A stretch of DNA of 64,000 nucleotides, from assembly GCA_024636295.1 (NCBI GenBank), contig JAGXHI010000061.1:214020-278019 (forward strand), in the 5' to 3' direction. The first letter of the stretch is position 1; each line of letters begins with the position of its first letter. The translations under genes and the position numbers were made by a program. This DNA is from Desulfuromonadales bacterium. Lineage in GTDB: Bacteria > Desulfobacterota > Desulfuromonadia > Desulfuromonadales > JAGXHI01. Positions 32,756-42,284 of the stretch are shown piece after piece. The notes beneath the pieces were generated by a model. It ran no database searches. It was not told the origin of the DNA and saw nothing but the letters and a program-made list of their open reading frames with translations.

Positions 32756-33712
32756 TTATTTGTGCCGAACCTTGGGATCGAGCCATCCGTAGCTCATATC
32801 GACCATCAAATTGACGAACAACACCACCAATCCGATGAATAGCATGACTCCGGCAATAATGGGATAATCCCGCTGGTTTACAGCTTCCAGCATGAGAAGT
32901 CCCATGCCCGGCAGAACAAAAATCTGCTCAATCACAATCGTGCCACCCACCAGGATCGGGACCTGAAGGCCGATCAGAGTGACTACCGGAATAAGTGAGT
33001 TTTTCAAAGCATGTCGCAGGATGACCACTTTTTCCTTCAGACCCTTGGCCCACGCGGTCCGAATATAATCCTGCCTGAGGACTTCGAGCATCATGGCCCG
33101 GGTCATTCTCATCGTCACCCCGGCCAGGGCGAATCCCAGAACTGTTCCGGGAACGAGAAATGTCTTCAGGTTCCCGATAGGATCTTCGCTGAAAGGGACC
33201 AGCTTGATGGAGGGAGACCATCCCCACCAGGATGCCGGATAGACCATGATCATGGTGCCGAGCCAGAAGGCGGGAATGGCCATCCCCAGAATGGCCACGG
33301 TCCGGCCGATGTAGTCTCCGATTGTGTCCTGGCGAATGGCCGAATAAATACCAATGGGCAGGGCCAGAAGGAGCCCTATGGTGAGGGCGATCAGCCCGAG
33401 TTCGAAAGTGACCGGCGCCCTGGCCAGAATTTCGTCCGCGACGGCCGTGCCTTTCCAGAGGGAATCACCAAAATCGCCATGGAGAGCTATTTTCCCCAAC
33501 CAGGCGCCGAACTGAATATAAATAGGCTTGTCGAGGCCCATGGCCTTTTCCAGGGTGGCTCGGGTGACTTCCGCGTCACCGATATCATGTTGAGACACCA
33601 TCATGTCGATGACGTCCCCGGGGACGAGCCGGATCAGGGAGAAAACGATAAAAGAGGCGATGATCAGGGTGGGGATAATGGTCAGAAGTCGTCGAAGGAT
33701 ATACGCATACAT
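32756..33712 (-). CDS. ABC transporter permease (DppB type)
   Basis: MYAYILRRLLTIIPTLIIASFIVFSLIRLVPGDV; RQDYIRTAWAKGLKEKVVILRHALKNSLIPVVTLIG. Confidence 0.95.
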   Translation of the reverse strand: MYAYILRRLLTIIPTLIIASFIVFSLIRLVPGDVIDMMVSQHDIGDAEVTRATLEKAMGLDKPIYIQFGAWLGKIALHGDFGDSLWKGTAVADEILARAPVTFELGLIALTIGLLLALPIGIYSAIRQDTIGDYIGRTVAILGMAIPAFWLGTMIMVYPASWWGWSPSIKLVPFSEDPIGNLKTFLVPGTVLGFALAGVTMRMTRAMMLEVLRQDYIRTAWAKGLKEKVVILRHALKNSLIPVVTLIGLQVPILVGGTIVIEQIFVLPGMGLLMLEAVNQRDYPIIAGVMLFIGLVVLFVNLMVDMSYGWLDPKVRHK

Positions 33713-34438
33713 AAACCCGCTCCGTTCATTAAATCTGTTGCGGAAGTAATTTGGCCTTCACGGTGAAGTGCATTCAGTGTTGAGCTGATCCCATTTATAT
33801 TTATTTTAGGGACTGGCTGCATGGAAAGTCAAGCTAAATAAAACAGGGTTATGCGATTTGTATCATGTATGGGATTTGTGTTAAGTTTTTGTTTCTGAAA
33901 AGAAATCATTGTCAAATAGGACAAGCGCTTGTTGTGGTAGCTGCCATGTGTTTGGTCAGAAATCAAAAATATATAAATAAAACAGTAATTTGCTGCGATT
34001 CAAAGATGGCTCAAGGTGACTCTGTCGCTGATCGGGTTGAGGGAAAGGTTTGTGGCCATCGAAAACGGCAGGCACTTTAATTGGATATTTTTAGCCGGTG
34101 AACACCCGATATCCCGTGATATCGATATATGGTAAAATAATTTAATACGATGTTTGTGTTTCGCCTGGCGATATATGATGGTGGGATTACGCGTGACAAA
34201 GCACTGGATGGCTGGAGCGAATTTTACCGGTGATCAGTTTCGGTCCTGCTGAAGAGCCCTGGAGTCAAACTTTTTGAAATTGACAGAAGACGAGAGGCTG
34301 GTGTAACAGTGTTTGCAGCAACATCATTCAGGCCTCGTCTTGTTGAGAATTGAACCCCATGATGTCTTTTGAGTCATTCCCCGCATTTGCCGGATGACAT
34401 GGAAGGTGTCCGAGAACGTTCATCGGAGGTAAATAATT

Positions 34439-35671
34439 ATGCGCATCAGTCTGCCCCGGCGGCTTTGGTATGGAAATTCGACACTCGAAATCGATTTGCC
34501 CGAGTCCTGGAATGTGGAAATCGGCAAAATGAAAGGAGCGGACGCTCAAGCACTGAGCATCGAACAGATGCGAAAAGCCATCCTGAACCCCATCGGCTCG
34601 GCCCGTCTTCGGGATCTTGCGGAAGGAAAAAAGACGGCTGTTATAGTGTTCGACGATATGACCCGTCCCACCCGCCCCTATGAAATAGCTCCTCTAATTA
34701 TCGAGGAACTCCATGCAGGGGGGATCCGTGATGAAGACATTACCTTCGTCTGCGCATTGGGAACGCATGGGGCACTTACGCAGAATGAGTTTCGCAAGAA
34801 GCTCGGCCCCCTGGTTGAATCTTACAGGGTATTCAATCACAACATTTATGAAAACTGCGTCGAGATGGGAACGACGAGTCGCGGAACCCGAGTGATGATC
34901 AACCGGGAGGTGGCCGAGGCCGACCTCAAGATCGGGATCTCCTGCGTAACGGCCCACCCCCAGACAGGTTTCTCCGGTGGGGGCAAGCTGGTTCTGCCCG
35001 GAATTTCCCACATCGACAGCGTCACCAATTATCATCTGAATGTCGCGGCCATGGAACCCAAATCTCTCGGAATGGGCAAATTCCACAACAACATCATGCG
35101 CAAGGAAATATCGGAGGCGGCGGAGCTCGTGGGGATGAGCTTTATGGTAAACGTTCTGTTCAACGGCAGGGGCGATGCCGCGGCTGTCTTTGCGGGGGAC
35201 CTGGAGGCATCCCATGCCTCGGCGGTGGAAATGGCCATCGACCATTACGACACCGAGCCCGCTCCCTCCAACAAGGATCTGGCCATCGCCAATACCTTCG
35301 TCAAAGCCAACGAAATGACGATCGGCGTCTACAGCGCCATTCTTGCCCTGAAGGAATTCCAGGGCACGGCGGTGGTCATCGCCGATTCTCCCGAGGGACA
35401 GGCGATTCATTACCTCCTCGGCAGGTGGGGGCGGAATTACGGAGGAAGGCAGTATCCGGTGACCCAGGTGCCCGACTCTTTGAACCTTATTGTCCTGGCT
35501 CCCCATTATGACAAGACGTTTGGCGATTGGTTCGCGAATCCCGAACGAATCACCTGGACACGGTCCTGGGAGGAAACCCTGGAGCTTCTGGAACGTGATT
35601 TCGGACCCGGCAGCGAAGTTGCCGTGATTCCTAACGCCTCTATGCAGTACCGCAGGCCGAAATCCGGCTGA
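34439..35671 (+). CDS. LarA-family (lactate racemase-like) nickel-pincer enzyme
   Basis: FDDMTRPTRPYE, ALGTHGALTQNEF, AHPQTGFSGGGKLVLPGISHIDSVTNYH; GGAGG-type RBS (ATCGGAGGT). Confidence 0.85.
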   Translation: MRISLPRRLWYGNSTLEIDLPESWNVEIGKMKGADAQALSIEQMRKAILNPIGSARLRDLAEGKKTAVIVFDDMTRPTRPYEIAPLIIEELHAGGIRDEDITFVCALGTHGALTQNEFRKKLGPLVESYRVFNHNIYENCVEMGTTSRGTRVMINREVAEADLKIGISCVTAHPQTGFSGGGKLVLPGISHIDSVTNYHLNVAAMEPKSLGMGKFHNNIMRKEISEAAELVGMSFMVNVLFNGRGDAAAVFAGDLEASHASAVEMAIDHYDTEPAPSNKDLAIANTFVKANEMTIGVYSAILALKEFQGTAVVIADSPEGQAIHYLLGRWGRNYGGRQYPVTQVPDSLNLIVLAPHYDKTFGDWFANPERITWTRSWEETLELLERDFGPGSEVAVIPNASMQYRRPKSG

Positions 35672-36061
35672 GACAGACAAATCAGCGGATGTCCGCCCGA
35701 TTTAAATGTGATAAATATTGTTTTGTATGAACCAGAAAAAAAATCATAGGGCTTCTCTCGGGAGCATTGACATTCAGGCAAGAAGAATGATAACAATGTT
35801 CGGAAATTTGAGGATTCCCAAAACAAGGATTCTCAAGAGCCAGTTTTTTTCCGAAATCAACGCCTGATAAGGGTAACGATTTTGCCGCGAAAATGGCTCC
35901 GCCGCACCGAAAACATCAGGCGCACCCGCCTTTTAAAAACGTAAAATCGACAATCAGCGTAAGGAAGGGGGGTCCGGATCGTCAGAGAATTCGTTTCAGT
36001 GCCGGATTTTGCTCGCAGGAATGAAAGGCTGCACCAATATGAAAGCAAGGAGGAATGTTTT

Positions 36062-36604
36062 GTGGAATTTCTAAAGCGGCTTACAAGGTTAATCGATGTG
36101 ATCAACGAATGGGTGGGAAAATCTCTCGCATATCTGATACTGCCCATTTTCGTTCTGATGATGGTGGAGGTCTTCCGGCGCTACGTCCTCAATTCACCCA
36201 CTGTTTGGGGAACTGAACTGACCCAGATGATGTTTGCCGTTTATGTCATCCTTTCCGGCGGATATATCCTGTCGGTAGGAGGGCACGTCAACGTCGATAT
36301 CATCACCTCCAGGGCCTCTGCCCGGACTCGTGCCATACTCGACATCTTCACCTCCAGTCTGTTTTTCCTTTTCGTCGGCTTTCTGTTTTATTACGGTGGT
36401 TCGCTGGCAATGGAATCCGTCCGAATAATGGAAACTTCCCAGTCCGCGTGGGATGTGCCTATTTATCCTATTAAATTGATGATTCCGGTCGGCGCCGGGC
36501 TCCTCCTGCTGCAGGGATTTGCAAAGCTTTTGCGTGATATTCTTCTGGCCGTCACGGGCGAGGATGTACTGGGCGGCCATGTTCAGGAAAGGGAGACGGT
36601 ATGA
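36062..36604 (+). CDS. TRAP transporter small permease (DctQ type)
   Basis: GTG start after AAGGAGG; VEVFRRYVLNSPTVWGTELTQMMFAVYVILSGGYILSVGGHVNVDI. Confidence 0.92.
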   Translation: MEFLKRLTRLIDVINEWVGKSLAYLILPIFVLMMVEVFRRYVLNSPTVWGTELTQMMFAVYVILSGGYILSVGGHVNVDIITSRASARTRAILDIFTSSLFFLFVGFLFYYGGSLAMESVRIMETSQSAWDVPIYPIKLMIPVGAGLLLLQGFAKLLRDILLAVTGEDVLGGHVQERETV

Positions 36605-37911
36605 GCATCGAGCTTTTGACTTTTTTGTTTTTCGGAGCTCTGCTCCTTTTCCTGGTCATGGGCCTTCCGCTGGCTTTTGTCCTTGGCGGAGTGTCGCTGG
36701 TTTTCATCTACTTCACCTGGGGACCGGCGGCTTTCTATATGGTAGCGGCCCAGACCTGGGGGGCCATGGAAAAGTTCACACTGGTGGCTATTCCATTGTT
36801 TATTCTCATGGCCATGATTCTGGAACGATCGGGGGTCGCCAACGATCTTTACGAGATGATGTACGTCTGGTTCGGTGGTCTGCGCGGCGGGCTGGCCATC
36901 GGGACGGTTGTTCTCTGCGCCATCTTCGCCGCCATGTGCGGAATAAGCGGGGCTGCCGTGGTCAGCATGGGAACCATCGCCTTGCCCTCGATGCTGAAAC
37001 GCGGTTATTCCAAGGATATTGCGCTTGGATGCATCAACTCCGGGGGGGGCTGGGGAATTCTGATCCCACCCAGCATCATCATGATCCTCTACTCTCTCAT
37101 TTCAGGAGAATCGGTAGGACGGCTTTTTGCCGGCGGAGTCATTCCGGGCCTGATGCTCATGGTTCTTGTTTCGCTTTACATCGGCATCCGGTGTTACTTT
37201 CAACCCGAACAGGGTCCTGCGCTCCCCAAGGAGGAGCGGGGGGACTGGGGACGAAAACTCAGATCGCTCAAGGCGGTTTTCCTGCCTATGGTGATTGTTT
37301 TCATGGTCCTGGGCTCCATTATCGGAGGCGTTACCACACCCACGGAAGCGGCGGCTATGGGAGTCCTCGGCGCTATTATTTCCGGACTGGTCTATAGAAC
37401 CCTTACATGGGGCATCGTCAAGGAAGCCAGCGTTCGGACCCTGAAACTGACGGGCATGATCATGTGGATCCTGATCGGCGCCTACTCCTTCACCGCTGCG
37501 TACCATGGAATGGGGGCTCCGGAGCTGGTGACGGATTTGATGGCCTACATTCCAGGGGGGAAATGGGGTACGATCATCTTCATGCAGGTTCTGATTTTCC
37601 TGCTGGCCATGGTGCTCGATCCCCTGGGAATCATGATGCTGACCGTTCCGGTTTTCCTTCCGGTGGTCACCAGTCTCGGTTTTGATCCTTTGTGGTTTGG
37701 TATACTGTTTGTCATCAACATGGAGATCGGCTACATGACTCCGCCTTTTGGGTTCAATCTTTTCTACCTGAAAGGGATTGTACCCAAGGAAATCTCCATG
37801 GGGGATATCTACCATTCGGTTCTGCCCTTCGTGGTTGTTGAAACGACCGGGCTGGCTCTGATCATGATATTCCCTCAGATTGCTCTTTGGCTGCCTAATT
37901 TGTTCTTTTAG
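36601..37911 (+). CDS. dctM: TRAP transporter large permease (DctM type)
   Basis: 12-TM pattern; SGVANDLYEMMYVWFGGLRGGLAIGTVVLCAIFAAMCGISGAAVVSMG; IPPSIIMILYSLIS; 4-bp overlap. Confidence 0.95.
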   Translation: MSIELLTFLFFGALLLFLVMGLPLAFVLGGVSLVFIYFTWGPAAFYMVAAQTWGAMEKFTLVAIPLFILMAMILERSGVANDLYEMMYVWFGGLRGGLAIGTVVLCAIFAAMCGISGAAVVSMGTIALPSMLKRGYSKDIALGCINSGGGWGILIPPSIIMILYSLISGESVGRLFAGGVIPGLMLMVLVSLYIGIRCYFQPEQGPALPKEERGDWGRKLRSLKAVFLPMVIVFMVLGSIIGGVTTPTEAAAMGVLGAIISGLVYRTLTWGIVKEASVRTLKLTGMIMWILIGAYSFTAAYHGMGAPELVTDLMAYIPGGKWGTIIFMQVLIFLLAMVLDPLGIMMLTVPVFLPVVTSLGFDPLWFGILFVINMEIGYMTPPFGFNLFYLKGIVPKEISMGDIYHSVLPFVVVETTGLALIMIFPQIALWLPNLFF

Positions 37912-38078
37912 GTTCTCGGCGCTTGCAAGGGTTAGACGGTGCTTTGCCGATCTCGCGTATAGTGTTAAAGTAAAGGAAGTCTTTTTTAGTAAAACACTAA
38001 AACAAAGGAGGTCATTTGGAGTAAAACCTGCAGTTTTTTAAGGCATTCATTCTTTCCATCTCTTAGAAAGGTAGGATT

Positions 38079-39113
38079 ATGAGACAATTTTTAAGAAGTG
38101 CTCTGACGTTCTCGTTGTTCCTGGGTCTTCTTTTTTCGATGGCCGCATCACCGGCTCTTTCAGCCGAAAAAGTAACCAAGTGGAAGCTTCAGGCGCATTT
38201 CCCCGCCGCCAGCCCCTCCTGGACGGACAGCGTCCTTGTCGTGGTCGACACGATCAAGGAAAGGACCAACGGCCGCCTGGTTATCGAGCCTTTTACGGCC
38301 TCTGCCCTCATGCCTTCCAAGGAGATTTACAATGGCGTGCAAAGAGGCATGGTGCAGATGGGCATGACGGCGGCGCCCTACTTCCGCGCGCAGATCCCCA
38401 TGGTAGCTATCGCCGCGGGTCTCCCCTATACCTTCAAGAACGCTGCCCAGGCTTCCTATTTTTTCAAGCACCTCGGGTATGAAAAAATGGTGCAGGATGC
38501 CGCCGCAAAAGAAGGTCTGCTTTTCTTTATGGACCGTGCATACCCCACCGAACTGGTCACCAAGAATCCCATCAATTCCATCGAGGACTTCAAGGGCCTG
38601 AAGCTCCGCTCCTCCGGGGTTATTCAGAAATTCCTGACGGAACTCGGCGCAGCGGCCAGCTATATTTCCGGCGGCGAAGTGTACACCTCCCTGTCCACCG
38701 GAGTTATTGACGGCGCACACTGGGGAGCGGCCCAGGGCGCGGACAAGATGGGCTTCTACGACATGTGCAAGGCTCACCTGAAGCCGCCCCTTACAGTGGC
38801 AGGTACCGACGTATGGCTGATCAATAAGAAAGCCTTCGACGATCTGCCCGCGGACGTTCAGAAAATCGTCAAGGACACGATCGAAGAACATTACTGGAGA
38901 CGTACCAACCAGTACATTTATCAGGAGTCCGTGACTCTGGCGAAGGCTCAAAGGGAAAAAGGCGTAACGGTGACCAACCTCCCGCCGGAAGAACAGAAGA
39001 AAATGACCCAGGTGGCCCAGAAAATCTGGGACGAGGAAGCAAAGCTGGACGAGGATTACGCCAAGGCCATTCAGATGCTGAAAGATTATCTGAAGGACAT
39101 CGGCGAACTCTAA
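38079..39113 (+). CDS. dctP: TRAP transporter substrate-binding protein (DctP type)
   Basis: Signal peptide ending SPALSAEK; FKGLKLRSSGVIQKFLTELGAAASYISGGEVYTSLSTGVIDGAHWG. Confidence 0.95.
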   Translation: MRQFLRSALTFSLFLGLLFSMAASPALSAEKVTKWKLQAHFPAASPSWTDSVLVVVDTIKERTNGRLVIEPFTASALMPSKEIYNGVQRGMVQMGMTAAPYFRAQIPMVAIAAGLPYTFKNAAQASYFFKHLGYEKMVQDAAAKEGLLFFMDRAYPTELVTKNPINSIEDFKGLKLRSSGVIQKFLTELGAAASYISGGEVYTSLSTGVIDGAHWGAAQGADKMGFYDMCKAHLKPPLTVAGTDVWLINKKAFDDLPADVQKIVKDTIEEHYWRRTNQYIYQESVTLAKAQREKGVTVTNLPPEEQKKMTQVAQKIWDEEAKLDEDYAKAIQMLKDYLKDIGEL

Positions 39114-39142
39114 AGCACTTCGGCTTGACGGATTGAAATGAT

Positions 39143-39172
39143 AAGGGCGGAGCTTTTGCTCCGCCCTTTTTT
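39143..39172 (+). terminator. rho-independent terminator after dctP
   Basis: AAGGGCGGAGC-TTTT-GCTCCGCCCTTTTTT. Confidence 0.92.
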
Positions 39173-39194
39173 ATGTGAGGCCGCCAACTGGCTG

Positions 39195-40259
39195 CTAAAG
39201 AATGATTCGTCCCTTCCCGATCTCCGGGTTGATATTCACCTCGGTGAACAAACGGGCTGCCGGCGTATGTTCCGTAAGCGCATCCGCAGCCAGCAGGATG
39301 GCGGCCGCTGTCCAGGTCGTTCTTTCTTCAGGCCAGATGGCTCGATCCGGAAACATGTATCCCGTCCAGTAGGAGCCGTTATCGGAGCGGAACTGGTGAA
39401 GCCAGCTGAAGAGGGTCACAGCCCGTGCATGGTCCCCGGCGGCCAGCAGCGCCATGGCAAGTTCGCAGGATTCTGCGATCGTCACCCAGGGACGGTCCGA
39501 AACGCATCGGCACCCCAGACCGTCTTCCACAAAAATATCCCACCGGGCGCGAAGGCGCTGCCGGGCCGCGGATTTCATCAGAACGCCCGAAAGGACCGGA
39601 TAGAACCAGTCCATGGAAAAACGGGTTTTGCTCTCCCAGGTCCGGTCGAAAAATTCGGGATGATGCCGCAGCGCCCTCCCCAGTCGTTCCCGGGCCAGAT
39701 ACCAGCGGGGAATATCCTCCCCCAGTTCAGCAGCGATATTGAGAGCGCATTCCAGACTCTTGTAAATCGAACTGCACCCGGTGACCAGGGAATCTCGCCT
39801 GGGTGTGCCATTGGCATCCACGGCCCAGAAGATTTCCCCCGTGTCGTTCTGGAGCTGGAGAACGAATTCGACCGCTTTCTCCACAACAGGATAGAAACGT
39901 CTTAAAAAATCGGAATCACGGGTGATCAGGTAATGATGCCATATTCCTGTGGCGACATAGGCGACAAAATTGCTTTCCCGCCGATCCCCTTCCTCCACAG
40001 CGCCATTGCGGTAAGCCGCCCACCAGCTTCCGTCCTCGAGCTGGGTATCCTTCAGCCAGGCATAGGCATTTTCCGCCGCTTTGAATTCGCCTCCGATGCT
40101 TAGGCCCATGGCGGCCTCCACATGGTCCCAGGGATCGGTTTTTCCTCCCTCAAACCAGGGAATCGAGCCGTCCTGCTGTTGGATTTCGAGTATATAATCG
40201 ACGGTAGAGGCAAAATAGCGTTCGGGAAAAATTCCCTTGGAGAGAAAAAGTCCTTTCAA
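39195..40259 (-). CDS. alpha/alpha-toroid (prenyltransferase/squalene-cyclase-repeat-like) protein
   Basis: ILEIQQQDGSIPWFEGG, LKDTQLEDGSWWAAYRNG repeats; TTG start at 40259 overlaps the upstream stop codon (TTGA). Confidence 0.7.
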   Translation of the reverse strand: MKGLFLSKGIFPERYFASTVDYILEIQQQDGSIPWFEGGKTDPWDHVEAAMGLSIGGEFKAAENAYAWLKDTQLEDGSWWAAYRNGAVEEGDRRESNFVAYVATGIWHHYLITRDSDFLRRFYPVVEKAVEFVLQLQNDTGEIFWAVDANGTPRRDSLVTGCSSIYKSLECALNIAAELGEDIPRWYLARERLGRALRHHPEFFDRTWESKTRFSMDWFYPVLSGVLMKSAARQRLRARWDIFVEDGLGCRCVSDRPWVTIAESCELAMALLAAGDHARAVTLFSWLHQFRSDNGSYWTGYMFPDRAIWPEERTTWTAAAILLAADALTEHTPAARLFTEVNINPEIGKGRIIL

Positions 40260-40972
40260 TATTCTGATCCCTTCCGAAAATAGATAACAACACTCTTGCC
40301 CATCAGTGGGTTCAGCATTTTTTCCAGAAAGCGTGTTACCCTTGGTTTTTTCATCAGGTCCCATACCAGAAATTCATGATAAAGCCTGATCAGCCTCGAT
40401 TCCTCCCTTTTCTTCCAGAACAGACATTTCATCCACCAGAAAGGAACGTGCAGCGCATGGGCAAAGTGGGTGGCGTATCGGGACATTCCCAGTTTTTCGA
40501 TATTTCGGCGCAGTGTGCCTGCCCTGAATATGTGCACGTGCCCCCCTTCCGCGGAGTGATATTCATCACTCAATTTCCAGCACACCCATTCGGGAACGAA
40601 GCGAGGCACGCTGACGGACAGAACGCCGCCGGGTTTCAAAACGCGGTGAATTTCGCGCAAAGCGCTTTCGTAATCGGGGATATGCTCCAGGACTTCGGAG
40701 CAGATGATTGTGTCGAAAGTGTGGTCGGCAAAAGGAAGATGCAGGGCATCCGCCGCAGCGAGACCAAAGTGCCCGGCTATTTTCTGTGAAAAGTGATGCT
40801 GGTGGAATTTTTCCCTGGCGGCGAGCAGGTCCCGTAGTTGAAGATCGACACCTACGGAAATCACCTTTTCGGACGTGCAAAGGCTCAGGACATGACGGCC
40901 TTCGCCGCAGCCCAGGTCCAGGACGCGATTGCCCTCGATCAGCCCCAGGCGTCCAAATTCAATGGTCCGCAT
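40256..40972 (-). CDS. class I SAM-dependent methyltransferase
   Basis: NRVLDLGCGEGRHVLSL, FDTIICSEVLEHIPDYESALREIHRVLKPGGVLSVSVP; ATG at 40972 overlaps the GT4 end. Confidence 0.93.
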   Translation of the reverse strand: MRTIEFGRLGLIEGNRVLDLGCGEGRHVLSLCTSEKVISVGVDLQLRDLLAAREKFHQHHFSQKIAGHFGLAAADALHLPFADHTFDTIICSEVLEHIPDYESALREIHRVLKPGGVLSVSVPRFVPEWVCWKLSDEYHSAEGGHVHIFRAGTLRRNIEKLGMSRYATHFAHALHVPFWWMKCLFWKKREESRLIRLYHEFLVWDLMKKPRVTRFLEKMLNPLMGKSVVIYFRKGSEY

Positions 40973-42272
40973 GGCCGAGAATCCGCAGGTAAAATTCGGA
41001 CATCTGTCGCGCGGCCGCCTCCCAGCTGAACTTCTCCAGAATGCGTTTCCGGCCGGCAACGCCAAGCCGAAGACGTTTTTCCGGATCCTCCAGGAGATCG
41101 GCGATAGCGCATGAAAGTGCCTTGGAATCGCCTGCGGGAACCACGATTCCTGCGTTTCCCACGACTTCCGGAAGAGCGCCTCCGTCGGTGGAAATGACCG
41201 GAACTCCGCAGGCCATTGCTTCTCCGGCCGGCAGACCGAAACCTTCGTACAGTGATGGGACCACAGCCAAAGCCGCTTCGGCGTAATATTCGACGATCTT
41301 GCGAGTTTCGACGCCGGAAACGAACCTCACCGAGTTAGTGAGCTGCAGCTGTTCGATCATCCGTTCCGTAGAGCCGCCCGCCTTTATCTGGCCGATGACC
41401 AGCAGATCCAGATCAGGATAGCAGGGTTTCAGGGCGGCAAGGGACTCCAGCAGGTATTTAAGACCCTTCAGCGGCTGGTCCGCCGAAGCCGTAGTCATAA
41501 GGCGAAAAGGTCTGCGCCGGCCCCCCGGGAGTGGGGAAAATTCGTTGGTGTCGATGCCGTTATATACGAGGCTGATTTTCTTTTCGGGTATGGCAAAGGC
41601 ATCGGAGATATCACGACGGGAGAATTCGGATACCGTCACCAGGTGGCGGAGATTCCGGGCGACCTTTTTCTGCATCCATAAAAAACAATGCCAGCGCCGG
41701 ATCAGAAGCCGGTGTCCCCAATTCGAAGCCGCCGCGAGGGCAATCTGAAGATCGCGGGTTATAGGATGATGAATGGTGGCCACTACCGGAAATCCTTGGG
41801 ACTGCAGATCCAGAAGGCCGAAGCAGAGACTCTGGTTGTCGTGAATCAAATCGTAGCCGCGTCCGTTCTGGAGCAGATACCGAAAGGCACGACGACCGAA
41901 TGTGTAGGGTTCCGGAAATCCCCCGGTGATCATGCTGAACCACTCGAAGAGATTTGTGACGGATTTGATATCCGATGCGCGCAGGGCCGTAAAGCGGTTG
42001 GGGACTTCGAAGAGGTTGAGTCCGGGTAGTTTGATGAGACGCACTCTCGGATCGAGTTGGGGGTAAGGCTGGCCGGAGATGACGTCTACCGCATGACCGG
42101 CCTCGACCAGCGCCTTGCTCAAATATTTGATATAGATTCCCTGGCCTCCACAGAAAGGATGACTGCGGTACCCAAGGAGGCACACCCGGAGAGGTTTTCT
42201 GGTAGCTTTCCCCGCCAGGGGCAGCTTTTCTTCCCTGTCGTCGGATCTCAAGAGTGCTTCAGCGGTTTGCAC
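40959..42272 (-). CDS. glycosyltransferase family 4
   Basis: GGQGIYIKYLSKALVEAGHAVDVISG; ALAVVPSLYEGFGLPAGEAMACGVPVISTDGGALPEVVG. Confidence 0.95.
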   Translation of the reverse strand: MQTAEALLRSDDREEKLPLAGKATRKPLRVCLLGYRSHPFCGGQGIYIKYLSKALVEAGHAVDVISGQPYPQLDPRVRLIKLPGLNLFEVPNRFTALRASDIKSVTNLFEWFSMITGGFPEPYTFGRRAFRYLLQNGRGYDLIHDNQSLCFGLLDLQSQGFPVVATIHHPITRDLQIALAAASNWGHRLLIRRWHCFLWMQKKVARNLRHLVTVSEFSRRDISDAFAIPEKKISLVYNGIDTNEFSPLPGGRRRPFRLMTTASADQPLKGLKYLLESLAALKPCYPDLDLLVIGQIKAGGSTERMIEQLQLTNSVRFVSGVETRKIVEYYAEAALAVVPSLYEGFGLPAGEAMACGVPVISTDGGALPEVVGNAGIVVPAGDSKALSCAIADLLEDPEKRLRLGVAGRKRILEKFSWEAAARQMSEFYLRILGHADH

Positions 42273-42284
42273 GATGTTCTCTCC

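Noticed and set aside
33865-34080. 71-aa ORF in the ABC/larA intergenic region
   Set aside because: No good RBS or family-like pattern; AT-rich unconserved-looking composition.
36519-37397. 292-aa plus-strand ORF inside dctM in another frame
   Set aside because: His/Arg/Gly-rich shadow frame of the TRAP large permease.
39138-39905. 255-aa plus-strand ORF antisense to the toroid gene
   Set aside because: Starts inside the dctP terminator and overlaps the conserved minus-strand gene.
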